DNA of 44,687 bases from Bacteroidaceae bacterium (GCA_024398785.1 JAKSIO010000017.1:1-44687); one strand, 5' to 3'; positions 8,050 through 18,576 are shown, numbered from the stretch's first letter. The notes: a model not told the origin generated them from the sequence alone. Numbers and translations: made by a program.

Positions 8050-9705
8050 TTGGAAAGAATTTCATTACCCAAGCACATTGAAACTGCGTTAAAGACCCAT
8101 TGGGACAAACCTGCTTTTTCCGATTACAAAGGAACAACTTATACATACAAACAGGTTGCCCATGAGATAGCAAGGATACATGTATTCTTTGATGCGTGCG
8201 GAATTAAGGCAGGTGATAAAATAGCTATATGTGGAAAAAACAGTTCAAAATGGGCTATTTCATGTCTGGCCATCATGTCTTACGGCGCTGTTGTAGTCCC
8301 CGTATTACATGAATTCAAGGCAGATAATATACATAACATTATCAATCATTCAGAAGCCAAACTGTTCTTTGTAGGAGAAAATATATGGTCCACGCTCGAT
8401 GCCGGCAGCATGCCGAATCTGCTTGGTGTCATTTCAATTGATCATTTCAGTCTGGTAAATAATTCTGATCCTGCAATCCGAACTACCTTTGATTCTTTGG
8501 ACAAACTGTTTGCAGACAAATATCCGCAAGCACTTTCACAGAATGATTTGATGTTTGTAGATCCGGGGGCTGACGAACTTGCAATGATTAACTATACATC
8601 AGGTTCTACCGGTTTTTCAAAGGGTGTCATGCTTCCGTACCGTTCGTTGGAGAACAACCATCTGTTTGCCAGTCTGGCCGTTCCGTTCATGAAGACGGCA
8701 GACAGTATTGTATCAATTCTTCCAATGGCCCACATGTATGGTTTCTCATTTGAATTTTTCTATGAGTTTACAATAGGAATGCATATATACTTTTTGACCA
8801 GATTGCCCAGTCCTAAGGTGATTTTCCAGGCTTTTCAGGAAATCAAGCCCAAGCTTATCGTATCTGTTCCTCTTGTAATAGAAAAGATAGTCCGCAAGAA
8901 TGTGATGCCAAAATTGCAGACACCCAAGATGCGTTTCCTGTTGAAATTGCCTATCATCAAGGATATAATCTACAAGAAGATAGGAAAGGAGATGTATGCT
9001 GCTTTCGGAGGAAACTTTGGACAGGTCATTATTGGTGGTGCGGCATTCAACCAGGAGGTAGAACAGTTGCTTGCAAAAGCTAAATTCCCATATACAGTAG
9101 GATATGGAGCTACAGAATGTGGCCCTATTATAACATATACACTGTGTGATAATTATGTGCCGGGTTCCTGCGGTAAACCTGCAGTGAATATGGAGGTAAA
9201 GGTATTGAGTAATGACCCTCAGAATGTTGCCGGAGAAATTATCTGCCGTGGTCCTAATGTTATGCTGGGCTATTATAAGAATCCCGAGCAGACTGAGCAG
9301 ACAATCGATAAGGACGGATGGATGTATACAGGTGACCTGGGTATTATCGATGCCAAGGGTAATCTGTTTATCAAAGGACGCAGTAAAAACCTGTTGCTTG
9401 GTCCTTCCGGTCAGAATATTTATCCCGAAGAGATTGAGGATAAACTGAATAATATGGAATATGTCTGTGAGTCAATTGTAATTCAGGAAAACGACAAATT
9501 GTATGCGTTGGTTTATCCTGATATGGACCTTGTACAAAAGAACGGTTTGACTCCGGACGCTGTTGAGACAATTATGGAAAACAACCGTGCTGTTCTCAAT
9601 AAGGAACTTCCTGCCTATTCACAGATAGCTAAGGTTAGAATATATAATCAGGAATTTGAAAAGACTCCTAAAAAAAGCATAAAGAGATTTTTGTATCAGA
9701 AATAG
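8050..9705 (+). CDS. AMP-forming long-chain acyl-CoA synthetase, copy 1
   Basis: The 551 residues form an ANL-superfamily adenylate-forming enzyme. The phosphate loop is INYTSGSTGFSKG (near residue 181-194), followed by the GYGATECGP aromatic/adenine motif, GWMYTGDLG and the hinge GRSKNLLLGPSGQNIYPEEIE. The C-terminal catalytic lysine lies in FEKTPKKSIKRF. It activates a fatty acid with ATP and CoA in the cytoplasm. The start is a TTG at 8050. It is preferred because residues from there align with the N-terminus of the paralogue just downstream, whereas the first internal ATG would remove conserved sequence. The second copy follows after 21 bp, so they are co-transcribed. Chain-length preference cannot be read. 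Confidence 0.9.
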   Translation: MERISLPKHIETALKTHWDKPAFSDYKGTTYTYKQVAHEIARIHVFFDACGIKAGDKIAICGKNSSKWAISCLAIMSYGAVVVPVLHEFKADNIHNIINHSEAKLFFVGENIWSTLDAGSMPNLLGVISIDHFSLVNNSDPAIRTTFDSLDKLFADKYPQALSQNDLMFVDPGADELAMINYTSGSTGFSKGVMLPYRSLENNHLFASLAVPFMKTADSIVSILPMAHMYGFSFEFFYEFTIGMHIYFLTRLPSPKVIFQAFQEIKPKLIVSVPLVIEKIVRKNVMPKLQTPKMRFLLKLPIIKDIIYKKIGKEMYAAFGGNFGQVIIGGAAFNQEVEQLLAKAKFPYTVGYGATECGPIITYTLCDNYVPGSCGKPAVNMEVKVLSNDPQNVAGEIICRGPNVMLGYYKNPEQTEQTIDKDGWMYTGDLGIIDAKGNLFIKGRSKNLLLGPSGQNIYPEEIEDKLNNMEYVCESIVIQENDKLYALVYPDMDLVQKNGLTPDAVETIMENNRAVLNKELPAYSQIAKVRIYNQEFEKTPKKSIKRFLYQK

Positions 9706-9726
9706 GCTGACTTTTCCGTTTGTAAT

Positions 9727-11406
9727 ATGAACTATTTTGGTGATACTTGTTCCGGTGCAGACAGAATTGATCTGGAAAATCCCAGTGTTATCGGTTTTTT
9801 TCAGGAATCTTTTGCCAAATATTGGAATGTTGATGCTTTTACGGACTACAATGGTGAAACTCTGAAATATGGCGATGTTGCAAAGCTGGTAGACCGCTTT
9901 CATTTCATGTTCAGGGCCATGGGCCTTGAACCGCAGGATAAAGTTGCCATTTGCGGCAGGAACTGTTCCATGTGGGCTGTCAGTTTCCTTGCAGTATTTA
10001 CGTACGGAGCTGTTCCTGTTCCTGTCCTCAATGACTTCCAACCGGATTATATACACAATATAGTTGAGCATTCTGATGCAAAACTATTATTTGTAGGCAA
10101 AGCGTTATTCACAAAGCTCAATGCTGACCTTATGCCGCATCTTGAAGGTATTGTTTCCATAGAAGATGCGCAGATTCTTGTATCCCGCAATCAGGGACTG
10201 TCTTCTTTTGTATATAATGAAAGTGGCAATGTAAGTCCTGATACACTTTCATATTATGTAGAGAAAGATGCGCATGAACTTGCCATACTGAACTATACCA
10301 GCGGTACAACCAGCGCCCCCAAGGGTGTTATGGTTCCTTATCGCGCCATCAGAACTATACTCATATATTCGCATAATACCGTTCCAATGAAACCGGGATC
10401 AAGTACGGTGAATATACTTCCGCTTGCCCACATGTTCGGACTTATGTTTGAATTGCTGTATGAAATCATTCTTGGATGCCATATCCATTTTTTGAACAGA
10501 GTTCCAAGCCCGAATATCATTTTCAAATCATTTGCGGAATTCAAGCCGACTCTTATCATTACTGTTCCGTTGGTATTGGAGAAAATAATCTGCAAGATGA
10601 TTTTCCCACAGTTGGAAAAACGCAGCATGCGGATTGCTCTCAAGACTCCGATAATAAGCCGTTGTATCAAGAATAGGATTAAAAACAGACTTGTCAACGC
10701 TTTTGGCGGCAATATGCTGGAAGTGATTGTTGGCGGTGCTGCCCTGAATCCCGAAGTGGAAGATTTTCTGCACGATATTAGATTCCCGTATCTGGTAGGA
10801 TACGGCATGACGGAATGCGCTCCGCTTATAGCATACTCCCACTGGTATGAGTTTGTCAAAGGTTCTTGCAGTAGGGCCATTACAGGTGTCCAGGTCAGGA
10901 TTGAACCGTTTGATAGCGGTGAGGTAGGAGAGATACTTGTAAAGGGTGACAATGTGATGCTTGGTTATTATAAGAATCCTCAGGCAACGGCATCTGTGCT
11001 TGATGCAGACGGTTGGCTGCATACCGGTGATGTGGGCTACATTGACAAGGATGGAAATATATTTATCCGTGGCCGTATAAAGAATCTTATTCTGGGCCCT
11101 TCCGGTCAGAATATATATCCCGAAGAGATTGAGAATAAGTTCAACATGCAGCCATACGTTCAGGAATCTGTGGTTATCCGTGAAAAGGACGGCAAACTGG
11201 TGGCTCTGGTTTATCCTGCCGCCGATGCGTTGAAAGAAGCGCAGATTGACCCGTCATCACTTCCGGCAATTATGGAACAGAACCGTAAGAATGTCAATTC
11301 CCAGATTTCTTCTTATGAGCAGATTGCTGCCGTCCGTATTGTGGACAAGGAATTTGAGAAGACTCCCAAAAAGAGCATCAAGCGCTTTTTGTATCAGCCC
11401 AAATAA
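9727..11406 (+). CDS. AMP-forming long-chain acyl-CoA synthetase, copy 2
   Basis: The 559-residue paralogue of the preceding gene shares the same motif order: LNYTSGTTSAPKG, GYGMTECAP, GWLHTGDVG, GRIKNLILGPSGQNIYPEEIE and the C-terminal FEKTPKKSIKRFLYQ. The shared stretches (for example HMxGLxFEL/HMYGFSFEF and the identical hinge) show a tandem duplication that has diverged mostly in the N-terminal acyl-binding part. It has an additional N-terminal tail of about 18 residues. It probably differs in acyl chain preference from copy 1. The 3' end converges on lepA with an 8 bp gap and no visible terminator hairpin. Confidence 0.9.
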   Translation: MNYFGDTCSGADRIDLENPSVIGFFQESFAKYWNVDAFTDYNGETLKYGDVAKLVDRFHFMFRAMGLEPQDKVAICGRNCSMWAVSFLAVFTYGAVPVPVLNDFQPDYIHNIVEHSDAKLLFVGKALFTKLNADLMPHLEGIVSIEDAQILVSRNQGLSSFVYNESGNVSPDTLSYYVEKDAHELAILNYTSGTTSAPKGVMVPYRAIRTILIYSHNTVPMKPGSSTVNILPLAHMFGLMFELLYEIILGCHIHFLNRVPSPNIIFKSFAEFKPTLIITVPLVLEKIICKMIFPQLEKRSMRIALKTPIISRCIKNRIKNRLVNAFGGNMLEVIVGGAALNPEVEDFLHDIRFPYLVGYGMTECAPLIAYSHWYEFVKGSCSRAITGVQVRIEPFDSGEVGEILVKGDNVMLGYYKNPQATASVLDADGWLHTGDVGYIDKDGNIFIRGRIKNLILGPSGQNIYPEEIENKFNMQPYVQESVVIREKDGKLVALVYPAADALKEAQIDPSSLPAIMEQNRKNVNSQISSYEQIAAVRIVDKEFEKTPKKSIKRFLYQPK

Positions 11407-11414
11407 ATCCTTTC

Positions 11415-13196
11415 TTAGTCCAGTTTGAGGACGGCAAGGAATGCTTTTTGGGGAACTTCTACGTTGCCAATCTGTTTCATACGCTTCTTTCCCTTTTTCT
11501 GTTTCTCCAACAGTTTGCGTTTACGAGACACGTCGCCGCCATAACATTTGGCAATAACATCCTTGCGCACCTGTTTGATGGTTTCACGCGCAATAATCTT
11601 GCTTCCGATTGCAGCCTGTATGGCTATATCAAACTGCTGGCGCGGAATGAGTTCCTTGAGCTTTTCGCACATGCGGCGGCCAAGGTCATAGGCATTATCC
11701 ACGTGAGTCAGGGTAGAGAGGGCATCGACCGGCTCTCCGTTAAGGAGTATATCCAGCTTGATGAGTTTTGACGGACGGAATCCGCATGGATGATAGTCAA
11801 AGCTGGCGTATCCTTTTGATATACTCTTGAGTTTGTCGTAGAAGTCAATTACAATTTCTCCAAGCGGCAGCTTGAAGTAGAGTTCCACACGGTTCCCTGA
11901 TATGAACTGCTGTTTTACCAGTTCACCGCGTTTGTCAAGACATAGGGTCATGATAGGACCTATGTACTCTGTTGTTGTGATGATTGAGGCATCAATGTAT
12001 GGTTCCTCTATGTGGTCAATAAGCGTAAGATCAGGCATACCGCTTGGGTTGTGAACCTCTATGGCATGTCCCTGTTTATCGTAGACCATGTATTGTACGT
12101 TGGGAACCGTGGTGATAACGCTCATGTCGAATTCGCGGTCAAGGCGCTCCTGAACAATCTCCATGTGGAGCAGTCCAAGAAAACCGCAGCGGAATCCGAA
12201 ACCAAGTGCAAGAGATGATTCCGGCATGAAACTGAGCGAAGCATCGTTGAGCTGCAGCTTTTCCAGTGATGCACGCAGGTCTTCAAAGTCTTCGGTCTCT
12301 ATGGGATAGACGCCGGCAAACACCATAGGTTTTGATTCCTGGAATCCGGCAATGGCGTTTGAACAAGGACGGTCAACGTGCGTGATGGTATCGCCAACCT
12401 TGACCTCGGTAGAGGTTTTGATACCGGACATTATATAACCTACGTTACCTGCAGAGAGTGTGTTCTTTGGCACAAAGTCCATTTTGAGCACACCTATTTC
12501 GTCGGCATCGTACTCTTTGCCTGTATTGAAGAATTTTACTTTATCGCCGGTTTTGATACTGCCGTTTATAATTTTGAAGTAGGCAATGATTCCGCGGAAA
12601 GAGTTGAAGACGGAGTCAAAAATCAAGGCCTGGAGTGGGGCATCGGGATCTCCTTCAGGAGCCGGGATGCGTTCAACAATAGCCTGGAGAATCTCTTCAA
12701 CACCCATACCGGTGCGGGCCGATGCACGGATGATTTCCGTGCGTTTGCAACCTAACAGGTCTATGATTTCATCTTCAACCTGTTCCGGCATTGCACTTGC
12801 CATATCACACTTGTTCATGACAGGGATTATTTCCAGGTCATTTTCAATAGCCATGTACAGATTGCTGATTGTCTGTGCCTGAACCCCCTGCGATGCGTCA
12901 ACAACAAGCAATGCTCCCTCGCATGCTGCTATTGAGCGTGATACCTCGTATGAAAAGTCAACGTGACCCGGAGTGTCAATAAGGTTCAGAATGTATGTTT
13001 CGCCTTTATATTGATATTCCATCTGGATTGCGTGGCTTTTTATTGTAATGCCGCGCTCTTTTTCAAGGTCCATGTCGTCCAGCATCTGACCCTCTGTTAC
13101 CTGTATGGTTTTGGTATATTCCAGAAGGCGGTCTGCCAGAGTTGACTTTCCGTGGTCGATATGTGCAATTATGCAGAAGTTGCGGATATGTTTCAT
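11415..13196 (-). CDS. lepA: elongation factor 4 (back-translocating GTPase)
   Basis: The 593 residues are full length for LepA/EF4. The GTPase motifs are at the start (G1 AHIDHGKST at residues 10-18, G2 RGITI, G3 DTPGHVDF, G4 NKCD). EF-G-like domains II, III and V follow ([14 protein letters not shown] in domain III), then the LepA-specific C-terminal domain ending [26 protein letters not shown]. It acts on stalled or mistranslocated ribosomes and in 30S biogenesis. It is the last gene of the minus-strand unit, 14 bp after lysA, so expression is probably coupled to amino-acid synthesis genes upstream. Confidence 0.97.
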   Translation of the reverse strand: MKHIRNFCIIAHIDHGKSTLADRLLEYTKTIQVTEGQMLDDMDLEKERGITIKSHAIQMEYQYKGETYILNLIDTPGHVDFSYEVSRSIAACEGALLVVDASQGVQAQTISNLYMAIENDLEIIPVMNKCDMASAMPEQVEDEIIDLLGCKRTEIIRASARTGMGVEEILQAIVERIPAPEGDPDAPLQALIFDSVFNSFRGIIAYFKIINGSIKTGDKVKFFNTGKEYDADEIGVLKMDFVPKNTLSAGNVGYIMSGIKTSTEVKVGDTITHVDRPCSNAIAGFQESKPMVFAGVYPIETEDFEDLRASLEKLQLNDASLSFMPESSLALGFGFRCGFLGLLHMEIVQERLDREFDMSVITTVPNVQYMVYDKQGHAIEVHNPSGMPDLTLIDHIEEPYIDASIITTTEYIGPIMTLCLDKRGELVKQQFISGNRVELYFKLPLGEIVIDFYDKLKSISKGYASFDYHPCGFRPSKLIKLDILLNGEPVDALSTLTHVDNAYDLGRRMCEKLKELIPRQQFDIAIQAAIGSKIIARETIKQVRKDVIAKCYGGDVSRKRKLLEKQKKGKKRMKQIGNVEVPQKAFLAVLKLD

Positions 13197-13210
13197 TTGA
13201 AAACGGTTTC

Positions 13211-14332
13211 TTATTCTTCAAAATAGGATTTTGGCAGACTGCGCATATTGTATTGCGATGCCATTACCTCTCCGTATGCTCCGGCAGAGAGTATTTCAAG
13301 ATAATCTCCGCGGTGGGTTTCGGTAAGGAGTATGTCTTTGTCAAATACGTCGCTCGATTCGCATATCGGACCAACAACATCGTATTTGCGTTTTGCGCCG
13401 TCAGTGTTGCTGATATTGCGGATTGCGTGGTGTGCGCCGTAGAAGGCAGGACGGATAAGGTCGTTGAAGCCGGCATCGACTATGGCGAATTCCTTTACCG
13501 TACCTTTCTTGACGTATGTTACCTGTGTAATCAGACTGCCGCACTGTGCCACTATGCTGCGTCCCAGTTCAAAGTGAACCTGTTGGCCGGGTACAGTCTT
13601 GAGTTCTCTGCGGAAAACATCAAAGTATGCCTTGAAGTCAGGAATAGGGTTGCCTGTTGGGTCTGTGTAGTCAATGCCCAGTCCGCCGCCCATATCAAGA
13701 ATACTGAATCTGATGCCGCATTCAAGATATTTTGCGTTGATTGCACTGGCTTTTGCGCAAAGCTGGCTGAACGGTTCCATTTGGGTTATCTGTGAACCTA
13801 TATGGAAATGTATGCCAAGCAGTTCAATGTTGCTCATGCCAAGAGCCATGTCAATTGCTCCGTCAAGCAGTTCCATGTTGATGCCGAACTTGTTTTCTGC
13901 AAGACCTGTGGTAATCTTGGCATTGGTGTGGGCATCAACGTTAGGGTTAACGCGGAATGCTATGCGTGCGGTTTTGTTTTTCTTTGCTGCCAGGCTTTGA
14001 ATAACCTGCAGTTCTTCAACTGATTCAACGTTGAAACAGAAAATATCCGCATCGAGAGCAAGATTTATTTCGCGGTCGGTTTTGCCTACACCCGCAAATG
14101 CTATGCTGTCGGCTTTGAAACCAGCCTGGAGCGATGCCTCCACCTCGGCTCCGCTTACGCAATCCACGCCGAGACCAGCTTTACAGATACGGTCAAGTAT
14201 TACAGGATTGGAATTGGCTTTGACGGCATAGTGAACATGAAAGTTACTGCTGTCTGCAACTGCTTCTTTTACGGCTTGCAATGTTCTGTCAAGCAGTGAA
14301 AGGTCATACTTATAATAAGGTGTCTGTTCCAA
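13211..14332 (-). CDS. lysA: diaminopimelate decarboxylase
   Basis: This is a PLP fold-III enzyme making lysine from meso-diaminopimelate. Motifs are [10 protein letters not shown] with the PLP lysine, [24 protein letters not shown], the active-site Cys in [10 protein letters not shown], and the substrate-binding [17 protein letters not shown] near the end. I start it at the TTG at 14332-14330 ([10 protein letters not shown]..., 373 residues), one base after the lysC stop. This matches the usual start of family members just before TPxYxYD. An in-frame ATG 96 bp upstream would add 32 residues with no family resemblance and would lie inside lysC. The abutting start suggests translational coupling to lysC. 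lepA follows after 14 bp. Confidence 0.93.
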   Translation of the reverse strand: MEQTPYYKYDLSLLDRTLQAVKEAVADSSNFHVHYAVKANSNPVILDRICKAGLGVDCVSGAEVEASLQAGFKADSIAFAGVGKTDREINLALDADIFCFNVESVEELQVIQSLAAKKNKTARIAFRVNPNVDAHTNAKITTGLAENKFGINMELLDGAIDMALGMSNIELLGIHFHIGSQITQMEPFSQLCAKASAINAKYLECGIRFSILDMGGGLGIDYTDPTGNPIPDFKAYFDVFRRELKTVPGQQVHFELGRSIVAQCGSLITQVTYVKKGTVKEFAIVDAGFNDLIRPAFYGAHHAIRNISNTDGAKRKYDVVGPICESSDVFDKDILLTETHRGDYLEILSAGAYGEVMASQYNMRSLPKSYFEE

Positions 14333-14333
14333 T

Positions 14334-15653
14334 TTATTTTCCGTTAAAAAGGTGGTCTGACAAACTCTGCAGTGCACGCTGTTTGTCTGATTCGTTAATA
14401 AGGAAAGATATGTTGTAGTTGCTGCCACCGTATGAAATCATACGTACAGGAATATCCTTGAGAGCATCCAGAGCGCGAGCTTCGAATCCTACGTTTTCCC
14501 ATTCCATATCACCTACAACGCATACAATACAGAGTCCTTTGTCTACTGTCACTGTACCATATTTGCGCAGTTCCTGAAGAATTGTCTCAAGATTTGCTGT
14601 GTTGTCTATTGATACCGATACGCCAACTTCTGATGTACATATCATGTCAATAGGAGTCTTGTAGGTTTCGAATATTTCAAATACCTTGCGCAGGAATCCG
14701 TATGCAAGCAGCATGCGGCCTGATTTGATTTTGATGGCAGTAATGTTCTCTTTGGCTGCAACTGCCTTGATTGTGCCGTGCTGAATACGGTTGTCTATTG
14801 TTGTACCGGGGGCATCGGGCTGCATTGTGTTGAGCAGTTTGACAGGAATATTGGCAAACTTTGCAGGCTGGATACATGTAGGGTGCAGAATCTTTGCTCC
14901 AAAATAAGCAAGCTCTGCTGCTTCTTCAAAGTTCAGTTGACGTACTGGAGATGTCTTGTCAACAACACGCGGGTCGTTGTTGTGCATTCCGTCGATGTCT
15001 GTCCAGATTTGAATCTCTTCTGCCTGAATGGCTGCACCTACAAGCGATGCTGTGTAGTCTGAACCACCGCGCTGCAGGTTGTCTATATCTCCATTGGCAT
15101 TGCGGCAGATAAATCCCTGTGTGATGTAAATCTGTACATTCTTGTCTGTGATGAGCGGCTGAATGTGTTCAGAGATATAATTGAGATCCGGCTCTGAGTC
15201 GGCATCGGTTTTCATAAAGTTGAGAGCGGGCAGAAGTACTGCGTTGATGCCTGTTTCAACCAGATAGTGAGAAACCATGTAGGTTGAAATCAGTTCGCCC
15301 TGTGCAAGGATAATCTTCTCTTCTTTGCCGGTGAATTCCATGTTTGCAAATGTGAGAAGGTAGTCAAACTTTTCATTTATGAATTTGGAAACTTCCTGTT
15401 TGACTTTGTCTGTAGAGTAGAGGTTATCTACATGTTCCAGGTATGTGCCGCGCATTTTGTTGATTATGTCGCCGGCGCCTGCTGCGTTCTGGTTGTAGTA
15501 GTATTTGGAAATCTCTACCAATGAGTTGGTTGTTCCTGACATTGCAGAAAGTACTACCAGTTTGCGTTCACCGTCTGCTGTAATGAATTTGCTTACATCT
15601 TTCATTCGGGCTGGTGTACCGACAGAGGTACCACCAAACTTCAAAACCTTCAT
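14334..15653 (-). CDS. lysC: aspartokinase (monofunctional)
   Basis: The 439 residues have the kinase domain with KFGGTSVG (residues 5-12), QGELISTYM, LQRGGSDYTAS and the WTDIDGMHNNDPR motif. Two ACT regulatory domains follow from about residue 300 (ITAIKIKSGRM, and VCVVGDMEWENVGFEARALDAL). It phosphorylates aspartate, the first step toward lysine, threonine and methionine and toward diaminopimelate for peptidoglycan. It is not fused to homoserine dehydrogenase. It lies 52 bp after the FtsE-like gene and abuts lysA. I see no TAnnTTTG box in that 52 bp gap, so it is probably read from upstream. Feedback inhibition by an end product is expected from the ACT domains but the effector is not readable. 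Confidence 0.95.
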   Translation of the reverse strand: MKVLKFGGTSVGTPARMKDVSKFITADGERKLVVLSAMSGTTNSLVEISKYYYNQNAAGAGDIINKMRGTYLEHVDNLYSTDKVKQEVSKFINEKFDYLLTFANMEFTGKEEKIILAQGELISTYMVSHYLVETGINAVLLPALNFMKTDADSEPDLNYISEHIQPLITDKNVQIYITQGFICRNANGDIDNLQRGGSDYTASLVGAAIQAEEIQIWTDIDGMHNNDPRVVDKTSPVRQLNFEEAAELAYFGAKILHPTCIQPAKFANIPVKLLNTMQPDAPGTTIDNRIQHGTIKAVAAKENITAIKIKSGRMLLAYGFLRKVFEIFETYKTPIDMICTSEVGVSVSIDNTANLETILQELRKYGTVTVDKGLCIVCVVGDMEWENVGFEARALDALKDIPVRMISYGGSNYNISFLINESDKQRALQSLSDHLFNGK

Positions 15654-15705
15654 GATTATTTGTTTTATTTATTGTTGGTTATTAATATTCTGTTATTTAT
15701 CTCCG

Positions 15706-16461
15706 TTATTCCGCATTGTCATACTCCTCTGAACGGACAGATTCCTGAGTTTGGGTCTCATGCTGTTGCGGTTGTTCACATACAGAAACGGTAATCTCTT
15801 TGAGTGTGTGGTTCTTGCATTCAAAAACCCGTCCCGGATATTTTTCAATCAGAGCCAGATTATGTGTTGCCATCAGTACTGCTGTACCTGTTCCGGCAAC
15901 CTGACGCAGAATCTCAACAATCTGACTGCTTGTTTCGGCATCGAGATTGGCAGTAGGTTCGTCTGCCAGAATCAGACCCGGCTTATTGAGCAGAGCACGT
16001 GCAATGCAGATACGCTGAACTTCTCCACCTGACAGTTCATGTGGCATTTTGTATTGTTTTGCCTCCATGCCAACCATGCGCAGTACCTGTTCAATACGCA
16101 ATCGCATCTCTTTGCGGCTGGTCCAGCCGGTTGCTCTCAACACAAAATAGAGATTGTCATATATGCTGCGGTCTGTCAGAAGTTGAAAATCCTGGAATAT
16201 GATTCCCATCTGACGGCGTAGTTTGGGCAACGTGCGGCGGCGCAGGTACTTTATATTGATACCCAGTACCTTTGCTTTTGATGTCAGGCTGCCCTCAATC
16301 TCAAGCTCACCGTATAAGGTCTTGAGCAGGGAACTCTTTCCCGAGCCAACCTTTCCTGTCAGATAGGCAAAATCTCCCTCTTCCAGTTCAAAGTTGACGC
16401 CTGCAAGAATCAGAGTCTTATCCTGGCATATATTGATATCCCTGTATTGTATTACGCTCAT
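15706..16461 (-). CDS. ftsE: FtsE-like ABC transporter ATP-binding protein
   Basis: The 251-residue ABC ATPase has Walker A TGKVGSGKSS (36-45), Q-loop FQDFQLLTDRS, signature HELSGGEVQRICIARALL, Walker B LILADEPTANLD and H-loop ATHN. The Q-loop context and overall length fit FtsE, which with FtsX controls septal peptidoglycan hydrolases at the membrane. The C-terminal about 25 residues (EQPQQHETQTQESVRSEEYD) form an acidic Gln/Glu tail not present in the E. coli protein. It overlaps hisIE by 4 bp (ATGA), so it is translated from the his message. No ftsX is adjacent. A LolD-like role is the main alternative. Confidence 0.85.
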   Translation of the reverse strand: MSVIQYRDINICQDKTLILAGVNFELEEGDFAYLTGKVGSGKSSLLKTLYGELEIEGSLTSKAKVLGINIKYLRRRTLPKLRRQMGIIFQDFQLLTDRSIYDNLYFVLRATGWTSRKEMRLRIEQVLRMVGMEAKQYKMPHELSGGEVQRICIARALLNKPGLILADEPTANLDAETSSQIVEILRQVAGTGTAVLMATHNLALIEKYPGRVFECKNHTLKEITVSVCEQPQQHETQTQESVRSEEYDNAE

Positions 16462-17057
16462 TGAATTTTATGGCGGCTTTTGAGTTCTGTTGCCAGTTCT
16501 TCAATTCTGTGACCTTTCGATGTCAACAGAACAATAAGATGGTAGATAAGGTCGCTGGCCTCATAGATAAGGCGGTCATCGGTACCGTTTGTAGCTTCGA
16601 TAACGGTTTCTACAGCCTCTTCTCCCACCTTCTGGGCCATGCGGTTTATACCTTTCTTGAACAGTGATGTTGTATATGAACCGTCTGGCATTTCCTGGTA
16701 ACGCTTGCAGATAAAGTCCTGCAGATATGAAAGGAAGTTGATGTCGGCACTGTTTGTCTCTCCCCAGCATGTATCAGCTCCTGTATGACATACGGGGCCT
16801 ACGGGGTTAGCCTTGATAAGCAGAGTGTCGTTGTCGCAGTCAACAAGTATTTTTACAACATTCAGAAAATGTCCGCTTGTTTCTCCTTTTGTCCACAATA
16901 CGTTACGTGTGCGGCTCCAGAAAGTAACTTTACCTGTTTCTACTGTTTTCTGATATGCTTCCTTGTTCATAAAGCCCAACATCAGAACTTTTGCTGTAAC
17001 ATTGTCTTGTACAATGGCGGGAACAAGACCTCCCATTTTTTCAAAATCCAATTCCAT
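16458..17057 (-). CDS. hisIE: bifunctional phosphoribosyl-AMP cyclohydrolase / phosphoribosyl-ATP pyrophosphatase
   Basis: The 199-residue fusion performs steps 2 and 3 of histidine synthesis. The N-terminal HisI domain has FWSRTRNVLWTKGETSGHFL, DCDNDTLLIKANPVGPVCH with metal-binding Cys and Asp, and HTGADTCW. The C-terminal HisE domain (about 110-199) has the helical metal-binding pattern KVGEEAVETVIEA...YEASDLIYHLIVLL. The fused form is common in Bacteroidetes. It sits 23 bp after hisF and overlaps the FtsE-like gene by 4 bp. Confidence 0.96.
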   Translation of the reverse strand: MELDFEKMGGLVPAIVQDNVTAKVLMLGFMNKEAYQKTVETGKVTFWSRTRNVLWTKGETSGHFLNVVKILVDCDNDTLLIKANPVGPVCHTGADTCWGETNSADINFLSYLQDFICKRYQEMPDGSYTTSLFKKGINRMAQKVGEEAVETVIEATNGTDDRLIYEASDLIYHLIVLLTSKGHRIEELATELKSRHKIQ

Positions 17058-17080
17058 AATAGGATGTATGTGTTTATAGA

Positions 17081-17833
17081 TTATCTTACTTCAATTCCGT
17101 TCTTTTTAAGAAATTCCTTCAATTCGGGAATTTTTACAGTTCCAAAGTGGAATACGCTTGCAGCAAGAGCAGCACTGGCTTTACCTTCATTGAAAGTGTC
17201 AAGGAAATGCTGCATGTTACCTGCACCGCCGGATGCAATAACAGGAATGGAAACTGTGTCATACAACTTGCGCAATGCCTGGTTTGGATATCCCTGCTTT
17301 ACGCCGTCATGATCCATACTGGTAAAAAGAATCTCACCGGCACCGCGGCTTTCTGCCTCTTTTGCCCAGTCAAACATATTCCATTCAGTTTCGATGCGAC
17401 CGCCGTTAATCATACATTTCCAACCGTTTGCGGTCTCTTTTCCGTCAATTGCAACAACACAGACCTGAGAACCGAAATTCTTGGCAATCTCGTTAATGAA
17501 TTCAGGACGGCGTATGGCTGCGGAGTTGATTGAAACCTTGTCAGCACCTGCGCGCAGAAGACGCTCAACATCGTTGATGTCATAAATACCACCACCTACT
17601 GTGAATGGAATGGAAACGCCTGCTGCAACTTTTTCTACAAGTTCTACAAATGTCTTGCGACCTTCGTTTGTGGCGGTAATGTCAAGGAAAACAAGTTCAT
17701 CGGCACCTTGCTCACTGTAGAGACGACCCATTTCCACTGGATCTCCGGCATCGCGCAGATTTACAAAGTTAACACCCTTTACAACACGACCGTTGCAGAT
17801 ATCAAGACAAGGAATAATTCTTTTAGCTAACAT
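17081..17833 (-). CDS. hisF: imidazole glycerol phosphate synthase, cyclase subunit
   Basis: The 250-residue (beta/alpha)8 barrel has the two catalytic aspartates at Asp11 (IIPCLD) and Asp130 (VVAID) and phosphate-binding loops near GGGIYDI and ASGGAGN. With ammonia from HisH it forms imidazole glycerol phosphate and AICAR. Gene order hisH-hisA-hisF-hisIE with gaps of 3, 20 and 23 bp indicates one message. Confidence 0.97.
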   Translation of the reverse strand: MLAKRIIPCLDICNGRVVKGVNFVNLRDAGDPVEMGRLYSEQGADELVFLDITATNEGRKTFVELVEKVAAGVSIPFTVGGGIYDINDVERLLRAGADKVSINSAAIRRPEFINEIAKNFGSQVCVVAIDGKETANGWKCMINGGRIETEWNMFDWAKEAESRGAGEILFTSMDHDGVKQGYPNQALRKLYDTVSIPVIASGGAGNMQHFLDTFNEGKASAALAASVFHFGTVKIPELKEFLKKNGIEVR

Positions 17834-17853
17834 ATATTTATATTTTTAAAATT

Positions 17854-18576
17854 TCAGTTATTTGCCAGTTCAGACAGTTGTTCAATTGTAATTCTTCCCT
17901 CGTAAAAGGCTTTGCCAACAATTGCTGAAGGAAGACCGGCCTCTTTAAGGTCAATAAGGTCTTGGTAACAGCTTACGCCACCGCTTGCTGTCAAGAACAG
18001 GTTGGGAAAACGTTTCAGCATTTTCTTATACAGTTCAATCGAAGGGCCGGATAGCATTCCGTCACGGCTGATATCAGTGCAGACACAGCGTCTGATACCC
18101 ATAGACATGTATTTCTCAATGAAAGGGTACAGGTTGCTGTCACTGCTTTCAAGCCATCCGTTGATTGCTATGTTTTCTCCTTTGACATCGGCTCCAAGAA
18201 TTATCTTTTCTGGAGTGTAGTCCTGAAGCCATGTTCCTACAAGCTCAGGATTAGTAACGGCAATACTGCCTACGGTTACCATTGCTGCACCGCTGTCAAA
18301 TGCAATTTCAATATCCTGCTTGCTCTTGATGCCGCCGCCGAAGTCAATAATAAGACCTGTTTTGGAGGCAATTGTTTCTAGAACCTTGTAATTGACAATA
18401 TGCTTGCTTTTTGCTCCGTCCAGATCTACAAGATGCAGGCGCTTTATGCCGTTATCGTAAAAATTGCGGGCAATACTGAGCGGGTCTGACGAGTAGGTGG
18501 TCTTCTGTGCGTAATCACCTTTTGCCAATCGTACGCACTCTCCTCCGATAATATCAATAGCAGGAACCAATTCCAT
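17854..18576 (-). CDS. hisA: ProFAR isomerase
   Basis: The 240-residue (beta/alpha)8 barrel has Asp8 (PAIDIIGGECVRLAKGDY) and a second catalytic Asp near 130 (LGADVKGE). Phosphate-binding motifs are GGGIKSKQDI and ASGGVSCYQDL. It isomerises the aminoaldose in step 4 of histidine synthesis. It lies 3 bp after hisH and 20 bp before hisF. Confidence 0.96.
   Translation of the reverse strand: MELVPAIDIIGGECVRLAKGDYAQKTTYSSDPLSIARNFYDNGIKRLHLVDLDGAKSKHIVNYKVLETIASKTGLIIDFGGGIKSKQDIEIAFDSGAAMVTVGSIAVTNPELVGTWLQDYTPEKIILGADVKGENIAINGWLESSDSNLYPFIEKYMSMGIRRCVCTDISRDGMLSGPSIELYKKMLKRFPNLFLTASGGVSCYQDLIDLKEAGLPSAIVGKAFYEGRITIEQLSELANN

Noticed and set aside
9706..9726. Frameshifted single long gene made of the two acyl-CoA synthetases
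   Set aside because: Both proteins are complete with all family motifs, and the spacer has a stop and a new ATG.
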